This document shows positions 24,029 to 35,041 of a stretch of DNA of 64,000 nucleotides, one piece after another. The stretch lies in assembly GCA_963169105.1 (NCBI GenBank), contig OY720636.1:143087747-143151746 (forward strand), written 5' to 3'. The notes under the pieces were generated by a model. The model was not told where the DNA came from, made no database searches, and worked only from the letters and a program-made list of their open reading frames with translations. The DNA is from Ceriagrion tenellum. Lineage: Eukaryota; Arthropoda; Insecta; Odonata; Coenagrionidae. Within the stretch, counting starts at the first letter, position 1; each line of letters opens with the position of its first letter. A program made the position numbers and the translations under genes.

Positions 24029-24328
24029 CGGCCCGGATCGGAATCAAAACTCTTCAAAAATTTAACGAAGGCTAGTACAAGATCCGTGGTTCGATTCCCG
24101 GTTACCCTGTCTGGCCTCGGAGTTTCCGAGTCTTGAAAGTGACGAAATTTCGACATCATAGCCACGAAATTTCACATAGGGCATTTCAAAGGTTGAGACT
24201 GGTTGGGGGCTTAAAAGGCGTTGCCGACGTTCGGAATTGCCGATGATCGACCATGTCGAGTCCTTGCTGAATAAGGTCCTTGGCCTCTGTTTTCTCGTAG
24301 CAATGGTTACGTAGTAGGAACAAATCTC
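24029..24328 (+). mobile_element. ~300-bp interspersed repeat, family A, copy 2
   Basis: Opposite-strand counterpart of 18634-18930. A box B (GTGGTTCGATTCCCGG) lies near 24087-24102. The copy then runs through GAAAGTGACGAAATTTCGAC and GACCATGTCGAGTCCTTGC, ending near GTAGGAACAAATCTC. The conserved end segment CCTTATTGAATAAG/CCTTGCTGAATAAGG is shared with the third copy at 60964. Confidence 0.7.
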
Positions 24329-24425
24329 TTTTAAGCGATTAACCAAATACCTACGAATACGGCATATGAAATTGACATCACATAGCGGTGCATATCAATT
24401 CGGGGAGAGGATGTATGTCCGTTGA

Positions 24426-24631
24426 CTTGAGGCTTTTTGGTTGTGGGCTTAGAGAATAATGTAGAGGTTGAACTGAGTGCCTTGAGAGACAAACGAGGAG
24501 GTATTTGAAATGGAAGTTAATGGCGTGGATTCGGAGGAGACAGGAAAGGTGAACACGGAGGGTGTATTGCGGGGTGAAGATATGTTGGAGAGGGGAGAAC
24601 GCCTAAGGAACCGAGGGAGAGGAAGGTGAAG
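24426..24631 (+). pseudogene. LINE family 2, C-terminal fragment (broken)
   Basis: Translation from 24426 gives LEAFWLWA, stop, RIM, stop, RLN, stop, VP, stop, ETNEEVFE. After a frame change it continues VLRGEDMLERGERLRNRGRGR. This follows the LEAFE-W-RRM…TNEEVL…RRQ-RW…GRMEGKRGRGRPR layout found C-terminal to the RT in a widespread group of arthropod LINEs. Several stops and at least one frameshift show it is dead. Six further pieces of the same or similar layout occur in this window (24963, 27600, 29672, 39016, 46267 and 63372). Confidence 0.6.
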
Positions 24632-24699
24632 GGTAGGAATGCCAGACTACGTTTTTTATTTGATGAGTAAGTTTATCAACCGGTTTAGAGTAGATTTAA

Positions 24700-24907
24700 G
24701 TCGGCCCCGGTGGCGGCGGGGTGAAGTCCTCGCCAGCTAAACTGAGGGTCGCGGATTCGAGTCCCACCTGGGTGGGTTTTTCACCATCTAGGGCGTGAAT
24801 GTATGTCAAGTTCTGTTGGTCCGGTCCCTGGAAAACCTGATGACAGGCTTAGCAGCCTTTCGGGATTCCAGGGACATACAGCAGAGCCGTCCGGCAAACA
24901 AAAAAAA
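24700..24907 (+). mobile_element. tRNA-derived SINE, family B, copy 1 (near full length)
   Basis: The head GTCGGCCCCGGTGGCGGCGG includes box A, and GGATTCGAGTCCCACC is box B. The body has a hairpin (CCCTGGAA at 24829-24836 with TTCCAGGG at 24863-24870) and the element ends in an A-rich tail (ACAAAAAAAAG). The head is shared with the copies at 28547 and 34884. No clear target duplication was seen. Confidence 0.75.
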
Positions 24908-24962
24908 GTGGAAGTAGATAAATATCCTCTGGATTTTTACTTATAGAGGGGCTCATTAACGT

Positions 24963-25205
24963 TTAATGTTACATTTTTCACCTCAGCGTACCATTCATCA
25001 TCACGTCGATAAAACCTATTCTATTTCTTCCCCTTACCCGTTTGCCCAACATCCGTCCCTTCGTAGTCTTGAGCAAATCTTAGTTCCTCATCACCCCTTT
25101 CCACCACCTACTTTGCCTCATCCGAATCTCATCCTGACGTTTCCTGTCCTCACCCACCATACGAAGCACTTCTATTACGGTCTTCCTTTCCGCCCACCTC
25201 CGCCC
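24963..25205 (-). pseudogene. LINE family 2, C-terminal fragment on the minus strand
   Basis: The minus strand reads IEVLRMVGEDRK, then EIRMRQSRWWKGVMRN, one stop, DLLKTT, GRMLGKRVRGRNRIGFIDV. This is the clearest copy of the shared C-terminal layout (TNEEVL-RMVGE, RRQ-RW-GHVMR, DGLLKT, GRM-GKRGRGRPRIG, IDD). The only in-frame stop in the core replaces a residue after MRN. The 127-codon frame on the + strand here is its antisense shadow. Confidence 0.7.
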
Positions 25206-25295
25206 GTTGAGGAAAAGGGGTATGAGGAGGGTGGAGGGCAGGTAATGATTGGGAGAGGAAATAGATATCCCAGAAAATGGGAAGTTAGGATAAAG

Positions 25296-26430
25296 ACAGA
25301 TTCAAGGAAGTGTGATCGGCCCTATTTTATTCATTATTTATATTTATGATCTAAGTTCTCGAGGTAGTAGTAAATTAAGATTATTTGCGGGCGATACAGT
25401 TATCTACCGTGAAATGAGCGAAGACGCCGCGGACTTTGAAGCTCTGTCATCGGACCTTAACAACGTTCATTCGTGGTGACATGAGTGGGGGTTAGAATTA
25501 AATATCAGCAAATGCACCACAGTTCACTTCCTGCGACAATCATCACAAAAATGCCATACCTATACTGTGGGTGGAGTAAACATAAATTCTTCAGATGCAG
25601 TAAAATATCTTGGAATTACTTTAACGTCTGATATATCGTGGGGATTACATATACAGAACATATGTTGCGCAGCATTAAAGAAACTAGGTTTCGTTAAACG
25701 TATAATAGGAAAGTCCTCGGATGAAAAAGTGAAAGAGAGACGCTACTTCGCTCTGGTTAGGCCTCACTTCGAATACGCCGCGAGCATTTGGGACCCTGGT
25801 CAAATAGATTGAGCCAAAAAAATTAATAAAACTAAGGCAATCAGAGCGCTTCGTTAAAAGCTGCTACAAGTATGCGTATAGTGTCTCACAACTTTTCGAG
25901 GGATTAAGGTGGGAGCCCCTAGAGACTCGCAGGCTACACGCCAGGGGTTAGGTTGCTGGAGAAATTCAAAACTGATGTTTTTCAGAGCGACATAGAGAAT
26001 ATTATCATGACTCCTCACTACATCTCTAGGTCTGACAGATGCGATAAAATAAGTGAGATACATTGCCGAACAGATAGATAAAGATAAAGAAATATTTATT
26101 GTTCTTGGACCACTTGGTCCACTAAGAACATACAAAAAGTATGCATTAATATTAAAGCTCGAGTACAGAGAGATTTACACAGAAAAAGTGGGTACAAGCA
26201 ATAAATGAAATAATAATGGCAACAAAGAAAGCAAGAAGATAGGTACAAGAACTCGTTCTTTCCGCTAACAGTAAGCCACCACAATTAAAATTGAGCTCCA
26301 CTAAATACACTCCTATAATACAAGTCACCATTTCATCTCAAAAAAACTTACACCTTTACACGGCTGGTGACCTAACACCCCCTGCCACACGCCCATGCGG
26401 CGGCTCGCAGGGTATTATGTAGATAAAGAT
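25296..26430 (+). pseudogene. CR1/Jockey-type LINE reverse transcriptase, partial and broken
   Basis: Same family as 13083-13640 but longer at the 5' side. Translation from 25296 gives QGSVIGPILFIIYIYDL (RT block before the active site) and then LRLFAGDTVIY, where the catalytic FADD has become FAGD. NVHSW, a stop, and HEWGLELNISKC follow, then YLGITLTSDISWGLHIQ and VRPHFEYAASIWDPGQID, another stop, and frame-shifted remains. The 3' UTR and TATGTAGAT end match the 13-kb copy. A 159-bp insertion splits the end of the ORF at 26078-26236. The mutated active site, stops and insertion make it non-functional. Confidence 0.85.
26072..26242 (-). mobile_element. 159-bp insertion nested in the LINE, 6-bp target duplication
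   Basis: Comparison with the 13-kb LINE copy shows extra DNA from 26078 to 26236, flanked by AGATAG at 26072-26077 and 26237-26242. On the minus strand it ends with a polyadenylation signal (AATAAA at 26094-26099) and a TTTATC-type tail, suggesting the 3' end of a retroelement inserted in reverse. It contains a hairpin GGACCACTTGGTCC at 26107-26120. Confidence 0.65.
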
Positions 26431-26844
26431 GTACGAGAATTCCCAAAAACCTATCGATTGGCCGGCAGAATACTAAATGCTGGGCGAATCGCATATTCGC
26501 GCGTCGTTCTGTCCTGATTGTGGAACGTGTTGCAGATTCCGCGTTTGACGGTCGGCGACTGAGGCATTTGAGTGGAATCTCAGAAGGCCAGTGCCTCCCT
26601 CTTGCCCTCTTGACCGAGAGCGTGGGGACGACGGTCTCCTTGGAAGCAAGAAGATTGCGACGCTGCTTCCTCTCCTCCTCCATTCGGTGTTCTTCCTCGA
26701 AGAAAGTTGGCGGGGCCTTCGCGATTAGTTTTTTTTCCAGTTTTTGTCGTTCCTCGGTATTGAGGAGGGCAGACGAACGAAATCGAACCGAGACCGGAAA
26801 TGGACATCACGACATTCGTCTACCTCGGTGTAACTATCAGAGAA

Positions 26845-27085
26845 CCACATTTAGAGAATACAATTTCGTACTTTTCCACAGAATTTTATTTGGTTTCTAG
26901 CTCGCGACGTATATCCCACCGACTTGCGGCATCAACGGGTACAAACATTCAGTCCAAACAGTACAGGTATATGTACAAAAGGCAGAAGGAAGGGAGAGGG
27001 AGGGTGTGGGCGGGGGAATGGAAAAGATATACCACACCAAATAACATTCTGTAGAAAAGTACGAACTTGTATTCTCTAAATATGG
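26845..27085. mobile_element. 241-bp TIR (MITE-like) element
   Basis: 50-bp imperfect inverted ends (26845-26894 and 27036-27085) match at about 45 of 50 positions, sharing TTTAGAGAATACAA and TCGTACTTTTC. No exact target duplication was identified, and weaker inverted similarity continues outward. No coding capacity. Confidence 0.7.
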
Positions 27086-27599
27086 ATACTATTAACTTCG
27101 GCGAAGTGAATCCTGAAACAGTAGAGTGTATATGATAGAACCGTCGACAGAAAGAGGATAGAAGTCCCACGTTTGTTCTCTGATAGATCTTTCTTTTGTC
27201 GTGGAATCAGATTGTTACGAGACTGTGAGATTTCAGTGAAGGTAAATTAAATGGGGGGAATTTGTTTGAAATACCTCGCTTTTGAGGAGGAAATGCCATA
27301 GCAAGCCATATTAAAAATGTCAGTTTTCTTGGTTTTTCTCTATGTCAGGTGTTTTGTTATTGGTGTCCATCTATTGTTAGGTTTTGATGGAAGTTGAAAT
27401 CCCAATGGGTACTACATAATTTTATACTGCTGAAGGTCCTTCTTTCGATACAATATTTCTTTGTTCTTCTCAGGGTACCCTTCTTCGTCCCGTCCTTAAA
27501 CCCTATTCTCATTGCAATACACCGTCTCTGGCTCTACTATATGGAATGGGTCCACAGTGACATAATGAAGAAATAAACTTTGCAATTTCCTGTTGGAAT
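27086..27599. other. Unassigned non-coding stretch
   Basis: Nothing recognised apart from AT-rich single-copy-looking sequence. Confidence 0.5.
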
Positions 27600-27946
27600 T
27601 TTTGTGGATGTTAATTTTTCATTGTGTCGTATTCTCGTTCTTCTCATGCCCAGTTTTCCCAGCATCTGTCTCTCTCTCTCTCACTCTGTCATTGTCCAGT
27701 ACCGCTATCATTCGTCAATAACTGCATCCCCTCGTCCCTCGTTGCCAGTTCCAACCACCCACTTTGCCTTCTCCTAATTTGCTCAGTCATTGGCCTTTCC
27801 TGACCCGCCAAGCTTAATTCTTTTTTGTTCTCCCTATTCTCTGCCCATCGCACTTTTTCTATTCTCCTCCTCACCTGAATTTCAAGTCCTTGCAGCCATC
27901 GGCGGTTCATCGTCAACTGCATTCTTTCTCTGTATCCTCCATCCAT
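27600..27946 (-). pseudogene. LINE family 2, C-terminal fragment with an 85-codon open frame
   Basis: The minus-strand frame from 27946 contains QGLEIQVRRRIEKVRWAENR, then ERPMTEQIRRRQSGWL and ATRDEGMQLL. It follows the same order as the copy at 24963 (W-RRIEKV-W, GEERP, IRRRQ-RWL, RDG). Beyond the frame end, another frame gives RQMLGKLGMRRTRIRH, matching the GRM-GKRGRGRPRI segment after a frameshift. The RT domain is not present. Confidence 0.65.
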
Positions 27947-28546
27947 AGCTCTTCGTCAGTTTGTTCCTTGCATTCTTAGACACGTCCCCTGTCGTTTATT
28001 CTCTCCTATTCGTGAATACTTCCTTTACTTATACTATTATCCTTCCAATATCTTTACTTCAGTTTCAGAAGTGTCCGCCGAGTTGTCAGTGCTTTGTTTC
28101 ACATTCCGCTAACTGCAAATTTTTCTCTGTGCCTGATACTCGGTTATATTCTAATGGCGAAAGATTCTTATTTTCATCGTTGTTCGGTTATTAACTGCAG
28201 AGAACCAAGCTCGAATCGTGTTAACACTTATGCCACATACATCCGTGTTACGTCGTAGTGAAGGCTGTATTTTAAAAATTAATATAATGCTTAAAGTAGT
28301 TGTAACTATTTTGAGTTCGCAGGAATCAATCGCGTCTTATATTTCCAGTTTCTTCAAGTGGTTAAAACGACCGAGTTGTGGCAGAAACTCATTGCCTCTT
28401 AATAATTATCGGTAGACAGAATCGACCCTCCAGCAATGGTTTCCCTAAATAATCAGCTCATTTTTTGACGTAGCCTCCTCATGAAGGACTTTAATAATCA
28501 TAAATCTCATAATTATGCTCCTCTATCACTTCGTCGCCCTATCTTC

Positions 28547-28640
28547 GTCAGCCCTGGTGGCGGCGTGGTTAAGTCCTTGCCTGCTAACTCAAGGTCGCGG
28601 GTTCGAGTCCCAGCTGGGTGGATGTCTCCCAAGACATAAT
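28547..28640 (+). mobile_element. tRNA-derived SINE, family B, copy 2
   Basis: GTCAGCCCTGGTGGCGGCGT, AAGTCCTTGCCTGCTAACTC and CGGGTTCGAGTCCCAG match the head of the 24700 copy. The body after GATGTCTCCCAAGACATAAT differs from copy 1, so the two share a head but not a tail. Confidence 0.65.
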
Positions 28641-28904
28641 GTGAGATGTTTGCGTGACAAAATATGAGTTTTATTTTAGGAAGGTCTCGGAAGACGTAAT
28701 ATCGCTCAATTAAGTTAGCATTTGTCATTATTATCCACCCAAAAATTGATTGTTAGTTAACTCTCTCATGCAAAACCGATTGACGCACGAATATTCAGAC
28801 ACGGAGCATTATAGGAGATCTGTTGGGCCATCTGCAAGTCCTTTTAAATTCCATTGTACCGAAAATTGAACACCTCGGATGGTACAAGTGGAAGATGGGA
28901 AAGA

Positions 28905-28968
28905 TACTCCATTTGGATTTGAAACCGGACTAGTCTGGTGGGTAGGCAAACGTTCTACCTTCTGTGTT
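28905..28968 (-). mobile_element. tRNA-like fragment
   Basis: The minus strand reads CACAGAAGGTAGAACGTTTGCC and, after 17 bases, CCGGTTTCAAATCC, resembling the A- and B-box parts of a tRNA with one extra T in box B. Weak. Confidence 0.35.
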
Positions 28969-29671
28969 AGGGAACTGACGAGTGTCAGTGTACTTGGACT
29001 TAATCCTGAAACCGAGCTAGTGTCAGATGAACCTCAGTCTATAAGATGCCATATCTATGAATGTATGCTGTGAACTAAATAGGGGACTATACGTTATCGA
29101 AGAGGATTCTTTCGCCGAAACCTAGACCTTGACTCCCGAAAATATTTTGTTCATAATTGTTTTATTCGGACGGAGGAAGCCGCTGGATAAGAGGTCTAGC
29201 TGTCTGTCTTTCACGGACATATGAGCAATCTCTTGGATAAGGAAAGGTCATGCGGAAACTTGAGTCAACCTAGACCTCAGATCTGTCCTCACCAATTTCG
29301 CGAATGCCTCAATCAGACGTCATTCGGGACGTTATGATAATTATCCGATGACCTCATTCAAGGATCTTCTCGGTGGCCTTTCTGCTCTCAAGACGGGAAC
29401 TCGAAGGTTCTGGACTTGCTTGCCGATTCGAGATGATTCGGCGACGGACATCTCAGCTACTAAGCGATTGGTGGATCGTAATGAATGCGATGCGTACATC
29501 TTCATAACTGAGTGTGTGTGTAGCCATCCGATCTCACTCTTAAGGGAAGTTAAATGCGCGATGCGCTCAGAAACCTCAGATTCACTTTTGCGACCGGATG
29601 TGACGCCCACGAAGCATTCCAGTGGCCATAAAATAGTCCTTTTGTATACATAGTTTATGGTGTCCGTTAGG
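28969..29671. other. Unassigned non-coding stretch
   Basis: Overlapping 89- and 101-codon frames on opposite strands (29341-29653) show no domain; not called. Confidence 0.45.
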
Positions 29672-29940
29672 AAAGGATGACAAGAATAGATTGCAGGCGT
29701 ACGAGCTGTTTTTCTATGTGGAGGAGGACTGAAATGGTGCGGTGGTAGGAAAGGAATATAAACGAGGAAGTCGTGCGTTGGGAAAGGAAGCTTTTGGTGA
29801 GATCAGGAGGATGCAGGGTTGGATTCTGGAGGAATTGATAAAGGGGTGATGGTTTGCTTATGGCCGTGAGGACAAGATGAGGAAGGGTAGATCATATTCT
29901 GAGATGAAATGGAAAATGATAGAGGTAGATGGAGCCCTGC
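29672..29940 (+). pseudogene. LINE family 2, C-terminal fragment (broken)
   Basis: Frames around 29688 give RLQAYELFFYVEED, then NEEVVRWERKLLVRSGG in another frame. Near 29900 comes YSEMKWKMIEVDGA, equivalent to the SY-EMKR…W tail of these LINEs. At least two frameshifts and several stops are present. Confidence 0.5.
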
Positions 29941-30362
29941 TGGAAGAGACAATCTGTTAAATTTAATATTTCTTTTTTTATACTATTAAAATAATGACTG
30001 CGATGTTGAAGGGAAATTTGAGTCTGGTTTCTTAGAACTCCGTCATGGAGTTTGTAGATAAAAAATATTTCACACATCTTTATGCTCTTTGTGTCTAGTT
30101 AAATCCGCAATATTTTTATTTTCAAATACAGTATGTTATGGGCTGTCATTTGATGGAAGGAAAAACTCGAGCGACGATACCCTCCCCCATGTGAATTTCG
30201 TCGTTCATCTTAATAAACGTCTACCTTCATCGCAAAAGTTGTTCGTGGCACGTTTCTCTAGGCAGCTAGGATTATGATTCCTTCGGTAACCGATAAAAAA
30301 TGACAAATGTTACTAACGATCTTGTGGATTCTAACCAATCATAAAGGTAATTTGAGCAGAAT

Positions 30363-30692
30363 ATCGCTTTACATTGGATTGGATATTTGGGGAGGCGACC
30401 GACGGCTAAGGCCATTTGCGCCATAGGAGATAGGTAAGGGAGGAAGGGTGGATAGAAACCCGGCATTAGCCTGCTCTTAACGAAAGGCGCCAAGGGGATC
30501 ACGGTTTAAAGTCTCATCCGAGAGACGGAGTACTGTACTTGAAGTGCCCTCCACAAGACACTCAAGTAGGGATCGGGTTCCCTCTGAAAACCATTCGTCT
30601 CTGCAGGGATTTGAACTCTGGCCGCTGCAGGGATTTGAACTCTAGGCGAGTACTCTAGCAACCACACCAACCCGATCCCCATCGCTTTACAT
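30363..30692 (-). mobile_element. tRNA-derived SINE, family C, flanked by a 12-bp target duplication
   Basis: ATCGCTTTACAT is repeated exactly at 30363-30374 and 30681-30692. The 306 bp between them is a SINE on the minus strand. It starts GGGGATCGGGTTGGTGTGGT at 30680 with box A (TGGTTGCTAGAGTACTC) and box B (AGAGTTCAAATCCC), and ends in ATATCCAATCCA. A 24-bp duplication (30601-30619 and 30625-30643) gives it two box B copies. This is the best-bounded retroelement in the window. Confidence 0.85.
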
Positions 30693-32990
30693 AAAATTTA
30701 ACAAATTTTACATCTGAATTCAGAGAATGACCTAATTTCCGATGTATTTGCGAAGCAGCGGAAACCAATTTTTACAGTCTCAGTGTTAACTTTGTAAAAC
30801 TCTTCCATAATGCTCAGGAATTAACAAAACTTTGTTAAATTTACGTAGAACTTACGACATTTTATTTTTCGTGTAAATAATAAAGTTTTGTTAGTGCCTG
30901 AGCATAACGGAAGCCGTTTATCTTAAGATAATGTTCGGCTAAGCGTTACAGAGGGCATGGTTTAAAAAAAAGTGAGCGAATTACGACACCCAGAGATAGA
31001 ACGGTGCGTAGTTTGTACGTTTCTTATTTCATTTTGAAATTAAATTTATCGCTTCCTCTAATACTTTTCCCAAATCGCAAAAAAAACCTTCGATCATGAA
31101 GGCTTCGTGTGATTTGTGACTACTGTTGGCACTGATATATTTTTACTTGTCCTCTGCTATATTTTTGTTCGTGTTTGCTATATTTTGTTTGCATTGAACA
31201 CACAATGATTGAAAGTGAAAACTGTTGCTCAACCACAAGTAAGCAATGTAGGTACATATGTATTAGAACCAGCTGTTGCATTCACACATAAAATGAAGGT
31301 AACCCCGAAACAGGTTATCCTTAGGGGTGCCTTTATTCCACTTTAAAATTGATGTATCTTTTTGTGCTTTGTTGTGTACTTATTAATGGAGGAATGAATC
31401 ATTATTATTATAATTATTATTATTATCGTTCGGTGTGAAACAAACCTCTCTCATTTAAACCTTAAATTTGCGTATTTTGTTAATTACTGAGAATTTCAGT
31501 CGTATGAAATAAATTTTTGCTTCGTTAATGGTATTTCATGTACTGCATCCTCATAATCACTGCTTGGATTTAAAAACATTTCTCATTTTATTTAGCTGTG
31601 ACGAGAGAAAAAACTCAATTCAAATAGGTGTGTTATAACTCAGAAAAATGATGAAAGTTTCCCCTATGGTTCTAAGTCTCGGCTATATACTGGCGCACCT
31701 TTCTAAACTTTTCGCCAGCCGCCTATCTCTCTTATGAACCTCCACTTATCCTTGAAGACGTTTGAAGAAAGCGATCCCTCTTCTCCTCTCTGTCCGAACA
31801 CTCTCGATCGTCCCTGGCGACCACCCCGAGACAACAAACCCATCCGACCACGCACTCTCTCATATAATGTATTTTTGAGTGTGCTCGCCGATTTGGTGTC
31901 AAGGACGCGGGCGCCACTTCAGCTTCGACCCGGGAGGGCGCCCGTTGCCAGGTGACGTTCACTTCACCGCCGCCCGCTTGAAGAGCAATTTTTGTATGTA
32001 TGTACACAGTTTTGGCTGAAACTTTTCATTCGGATTCTCAGTGGTGATATCTCTGTATAGATGTGAAAAAACCTGCTCTTTACCGATTTGATTCATTGAC
32101 TCATTGCCATTTGTACACCTATTTTAGTGGTATAAATGATATTTATTTCATAATAATTTGATAACCAATGTACAGGCATTCTTATAAACGAAAAGTAATT
32201 CACCCCGTATTATTTTAAAAGATCGTGGAAAGTACGAAGGCGCCACACCAAGGAATTAATGAGAAAAAACAATTCTAGATATTATTTCGTCCAAATATTG
32301 AATAGCGTACCGAAAACTCTAGTCATGAAACGCTTTAACTGAGGAAAAAATTTAAAATGCTACTCTTGTATAATTTCCATTACTGCTTTTGCTGTGAGTT
32401 CCAACGCGTAAACAGATACACACAAATGAAATGTTGCCCTAATTATTTTTACTCAAAAAACTCTAAAATACCTCTCAATAACCCACGATTGCGGTTACGA
32501 CCATCTTGAGATTGGTCCCTCCTACCTCAGTGACCGCCACTTCGTTTTCGCTTCCTTGCTTGTTTCCATTTCCGGTTGTCTTCCTGTTTGGGGTTCCCTC
32601 TTCGAACGCAGAAGTATTTTTATATGTCCCTGCCGTGCGTAAATGTCGTCGTCTAAGTTACGAACTTGTTTTTTTATTAACTTATTTCGTTTCCGCCGCT
32701 GGTCTGTCCGAGGTGGACCGGCTGATAAGTTTTAAGAGACGAGGAAGACGAGAATCCTGTTCGTCCGTCTGTTTTGGTCGTTTATCACTGCGGGGTGGCG
32801 GTCTTACCTTCCCACTAAGGAAGTCGCCAGCGGATTCTTTTCCTCACGAAAATGCTTCCTGACCCATAAAGTATGTCAGACGAGATCATTTCAATCTTTG
32901 ACTTTTCTTCGGGGGTATTTCCTACCTCCCCTCTCCCATTCACCTTCATCAATTTGACTTTTCGGAGTCAAGTGCTGCCCAGTTCCTAAA
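30693..32990. other. Unassigned non-coding stretch
   Basis: Contains an (ATT)n-like run near 31404-31429. GC-richer patches at 31730-31980 and 32500-32870 have short frames on both strands without recognisable domains. No gene called. Confidence 0.45.
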
Positions 32991-33241
32991 TGTGGACCCC
33001 AGAAGTCAAGGGGTCTAAGTGACATTAAAAAAAAACAAGTTATGTAGAGGAATGGGGCGTGAAAATATAAATCTTTTAGGTGGCAAAGGGATCGAAGTGA
33101 TTTTCTTGACAGGTGATGCTATCTAGGGTAATGCTTCTTAACTACTTAGTGGGTTGTACCAAACATTTTCAACTTTGACTTAAGTTTTCTCAAAACAACG
33201 ACTTTTTTGTTACTTAGACCCCTTGACTTCTGGGGTCCTCA
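32991..33241. mobile_element. 251-bp TIR (MITE-like) element
   Basis: 34-bp inverted ends (32991-33024 and 33208-33241) match at 32 positions, centred on GGACCCCAGAAGTCAAGGGG. The interior is AT-rich and non-coding. No target duplication longer than two bases is evident, so the superfamily is open. Confidence 0.8.
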
Positions 33242-34883
33242 AATAATACTCCGTGCTTAATCTGCCTGAATAGTATTTATCGCTGCCCATTTTACTGGGA
33301 AGGAGTGTGAGTAGTTCAGTTAGACCTTCCAATACTTAAGTGCGTGCAAAATTATCTTTTCTTTAAGTACCTGTCTCCGATCATTTTATCTTCCAACCAT
33401 TGAGGTCCATCGGTTGAATTAAGAGAGTTTTTTCAAACAGAATCCATCTTCGATTTTGGCAAAAGTTGGACATTGTAGCTTCTGAACATGTTTTTAGCTG
33501 CATTCAATGTTCGGCACTTGCTGTTAAAAGTTACGTAAAAACCTCCCACCTCGCTGAGTTTTAGTTTATTTTATCAGACGACGGTCACCGGTCCCGTAGA
33601 AAATATGTAACGTTCTTTAAACTATTTTGTGTCAAAAGTGATACATTTTTACGGAGATCTGAGCAATGGTCAACGAAATTATCTGCATTATTTTCCGTAT
33701 GCATACTCCTCAAACCAACCAACCAAATCAAACATGCCACCAAATATGAAAATGATAACTCTTTTAAAGTAATAAAAATGCATCATGAAACAGGCTAACA
33801 ACAAGATCAAGAAATGACGCCGAAGCATCAAACGTTTGGTATTAAATATATAGCATAGAATTAAAAAGAACCAAATAGTTTTATTTTTCGTTCATTTCAC
33901 GATGAAACTTTCATACTTTTTTCGCAATGCGTAGATATTTTCTGGGATGTTAAATATGTCATCAATTCTTAAAATGCATTCGTCTTATTTTTCATCTTGA
34001 TTGATGAGCACTGCGTTCTTTTTTTCGGAGACAGATAGCAGACATGAGTACTTGACATTACAACTTATTCATTTCAACCTTTGCCTTTTGGTCTTTTTGT
34101 TTCTGTAGCGAGAGGCAACAGAGAGATGGTATCTAATATGCTGGGCCGATACGCCGACGAAATTTAAGAAAAAGAAAATATCAGGATAATTGGATCGTGA
34201 AACTATTATTATTGCTATTTTATTGGAATGGCATCTGTTTGGTTTCTCTGAGCTTGGAAATATTAAAACCAATCACTTGCCGTTTTATGGTCGATTGGGT
34301 GTGAAATGCCATGGTCGTGGTGTAGAGCGCGGAGGCCTCAAATTCATGGTTGGACACAATATTCACGGTCGTTTCGGGCTTCTCTCTCCCCATTGGTCGC
34401 GCTTCCGCGGCCGTTAATTCACGGTCGAGTGACCACATTGTCAAAGCCGTAATGGGATCCGGGAAGGGAAGGAAATTACAATTTCAACGGGTTTCTGTCG
34501 CGGAAGTTTTTCCGCGTTCGGATTCCGAAATTTATGTCGAGTCGGACACGGAGGTGTCTCGAAAACGATTCGGATTTGGAGGACTAAATTTCAGGTGAAA
34601 AAGCCGAGTGTGGTCAGGTTCAAGTTTCCAACTGAAACCACGATAATAAGGTGTTCATGTCTGCCGCAAATGCACGGATGTAATGCGTAGAAATTGCCAC
34701 AGTGTCAAAATCAGCCTTCGATTGCCACGCAGCTACACTTGCGTCATCGTGTGCCACCTTTTGCTGTGAGTGTCTGCGGCCATTTTCCCTGGCGTATTTT
34801 GAAAAGGAGAGAACATTTATGGAATTAAAATTTCACTGAGAAATCAAACTTTCCGATACATTGATTTTCAGTCGTACGCCTTC
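33242..34883. other. Unassigned non-coding stretch
   Basis: No gene or element recognised. The 82-codon frame at 34350-34598 ends near a GTGAAAAAG that could pass for a splice donor, but nothing else supports an exon. Confidence 0.45.
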
Positions 34884-35041
34884 ATTTATATTTATTTATT
34901 TGAACGAGCACAACTGCTCTTGATTACATATTTCTTACAGTTAACTCATTTTTACTTACACAAATACCCATGTCCTGGGCTCGAACCCGCGACCCTCGGG
35001 TTAGTAGGCGAGGACTTTACCCCGCCGCCACTGGGGCCGAC
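34884..35041 (-). mobile_element. tRNA-derived SINE, family B, copy 3
   Basis: The minus strand begins GTCGGCCCCAGTGGCGGCGG at 35041 with box B GCGGGTTCGAGCCCAGG and ends in an A/T tail (AAATAAATAAATATAAAT). The head matches the copies at 24700 and 28547; the body again differs. Confidence 0.7.

Noticed and set aside
24838..24875. CTGATGA followed by a stem in SINE family B, suggesting a hammerhead
   Set aside because: After the stem the sequence is TTTCGGGA, not GAAA, and no stem III can be formed, so the core is not met.
24966..25349. 127-codon + strand frame rich in Pro and His
   Set aside because: It is largely the antisense of a LINE C-terminal fragment read on the minus strand.
34350..34610. 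Exon ending at a GTGAAAAAG donor
   Set aside because: Only one weak splice signal; no acceptor, no domain, no partner exon.
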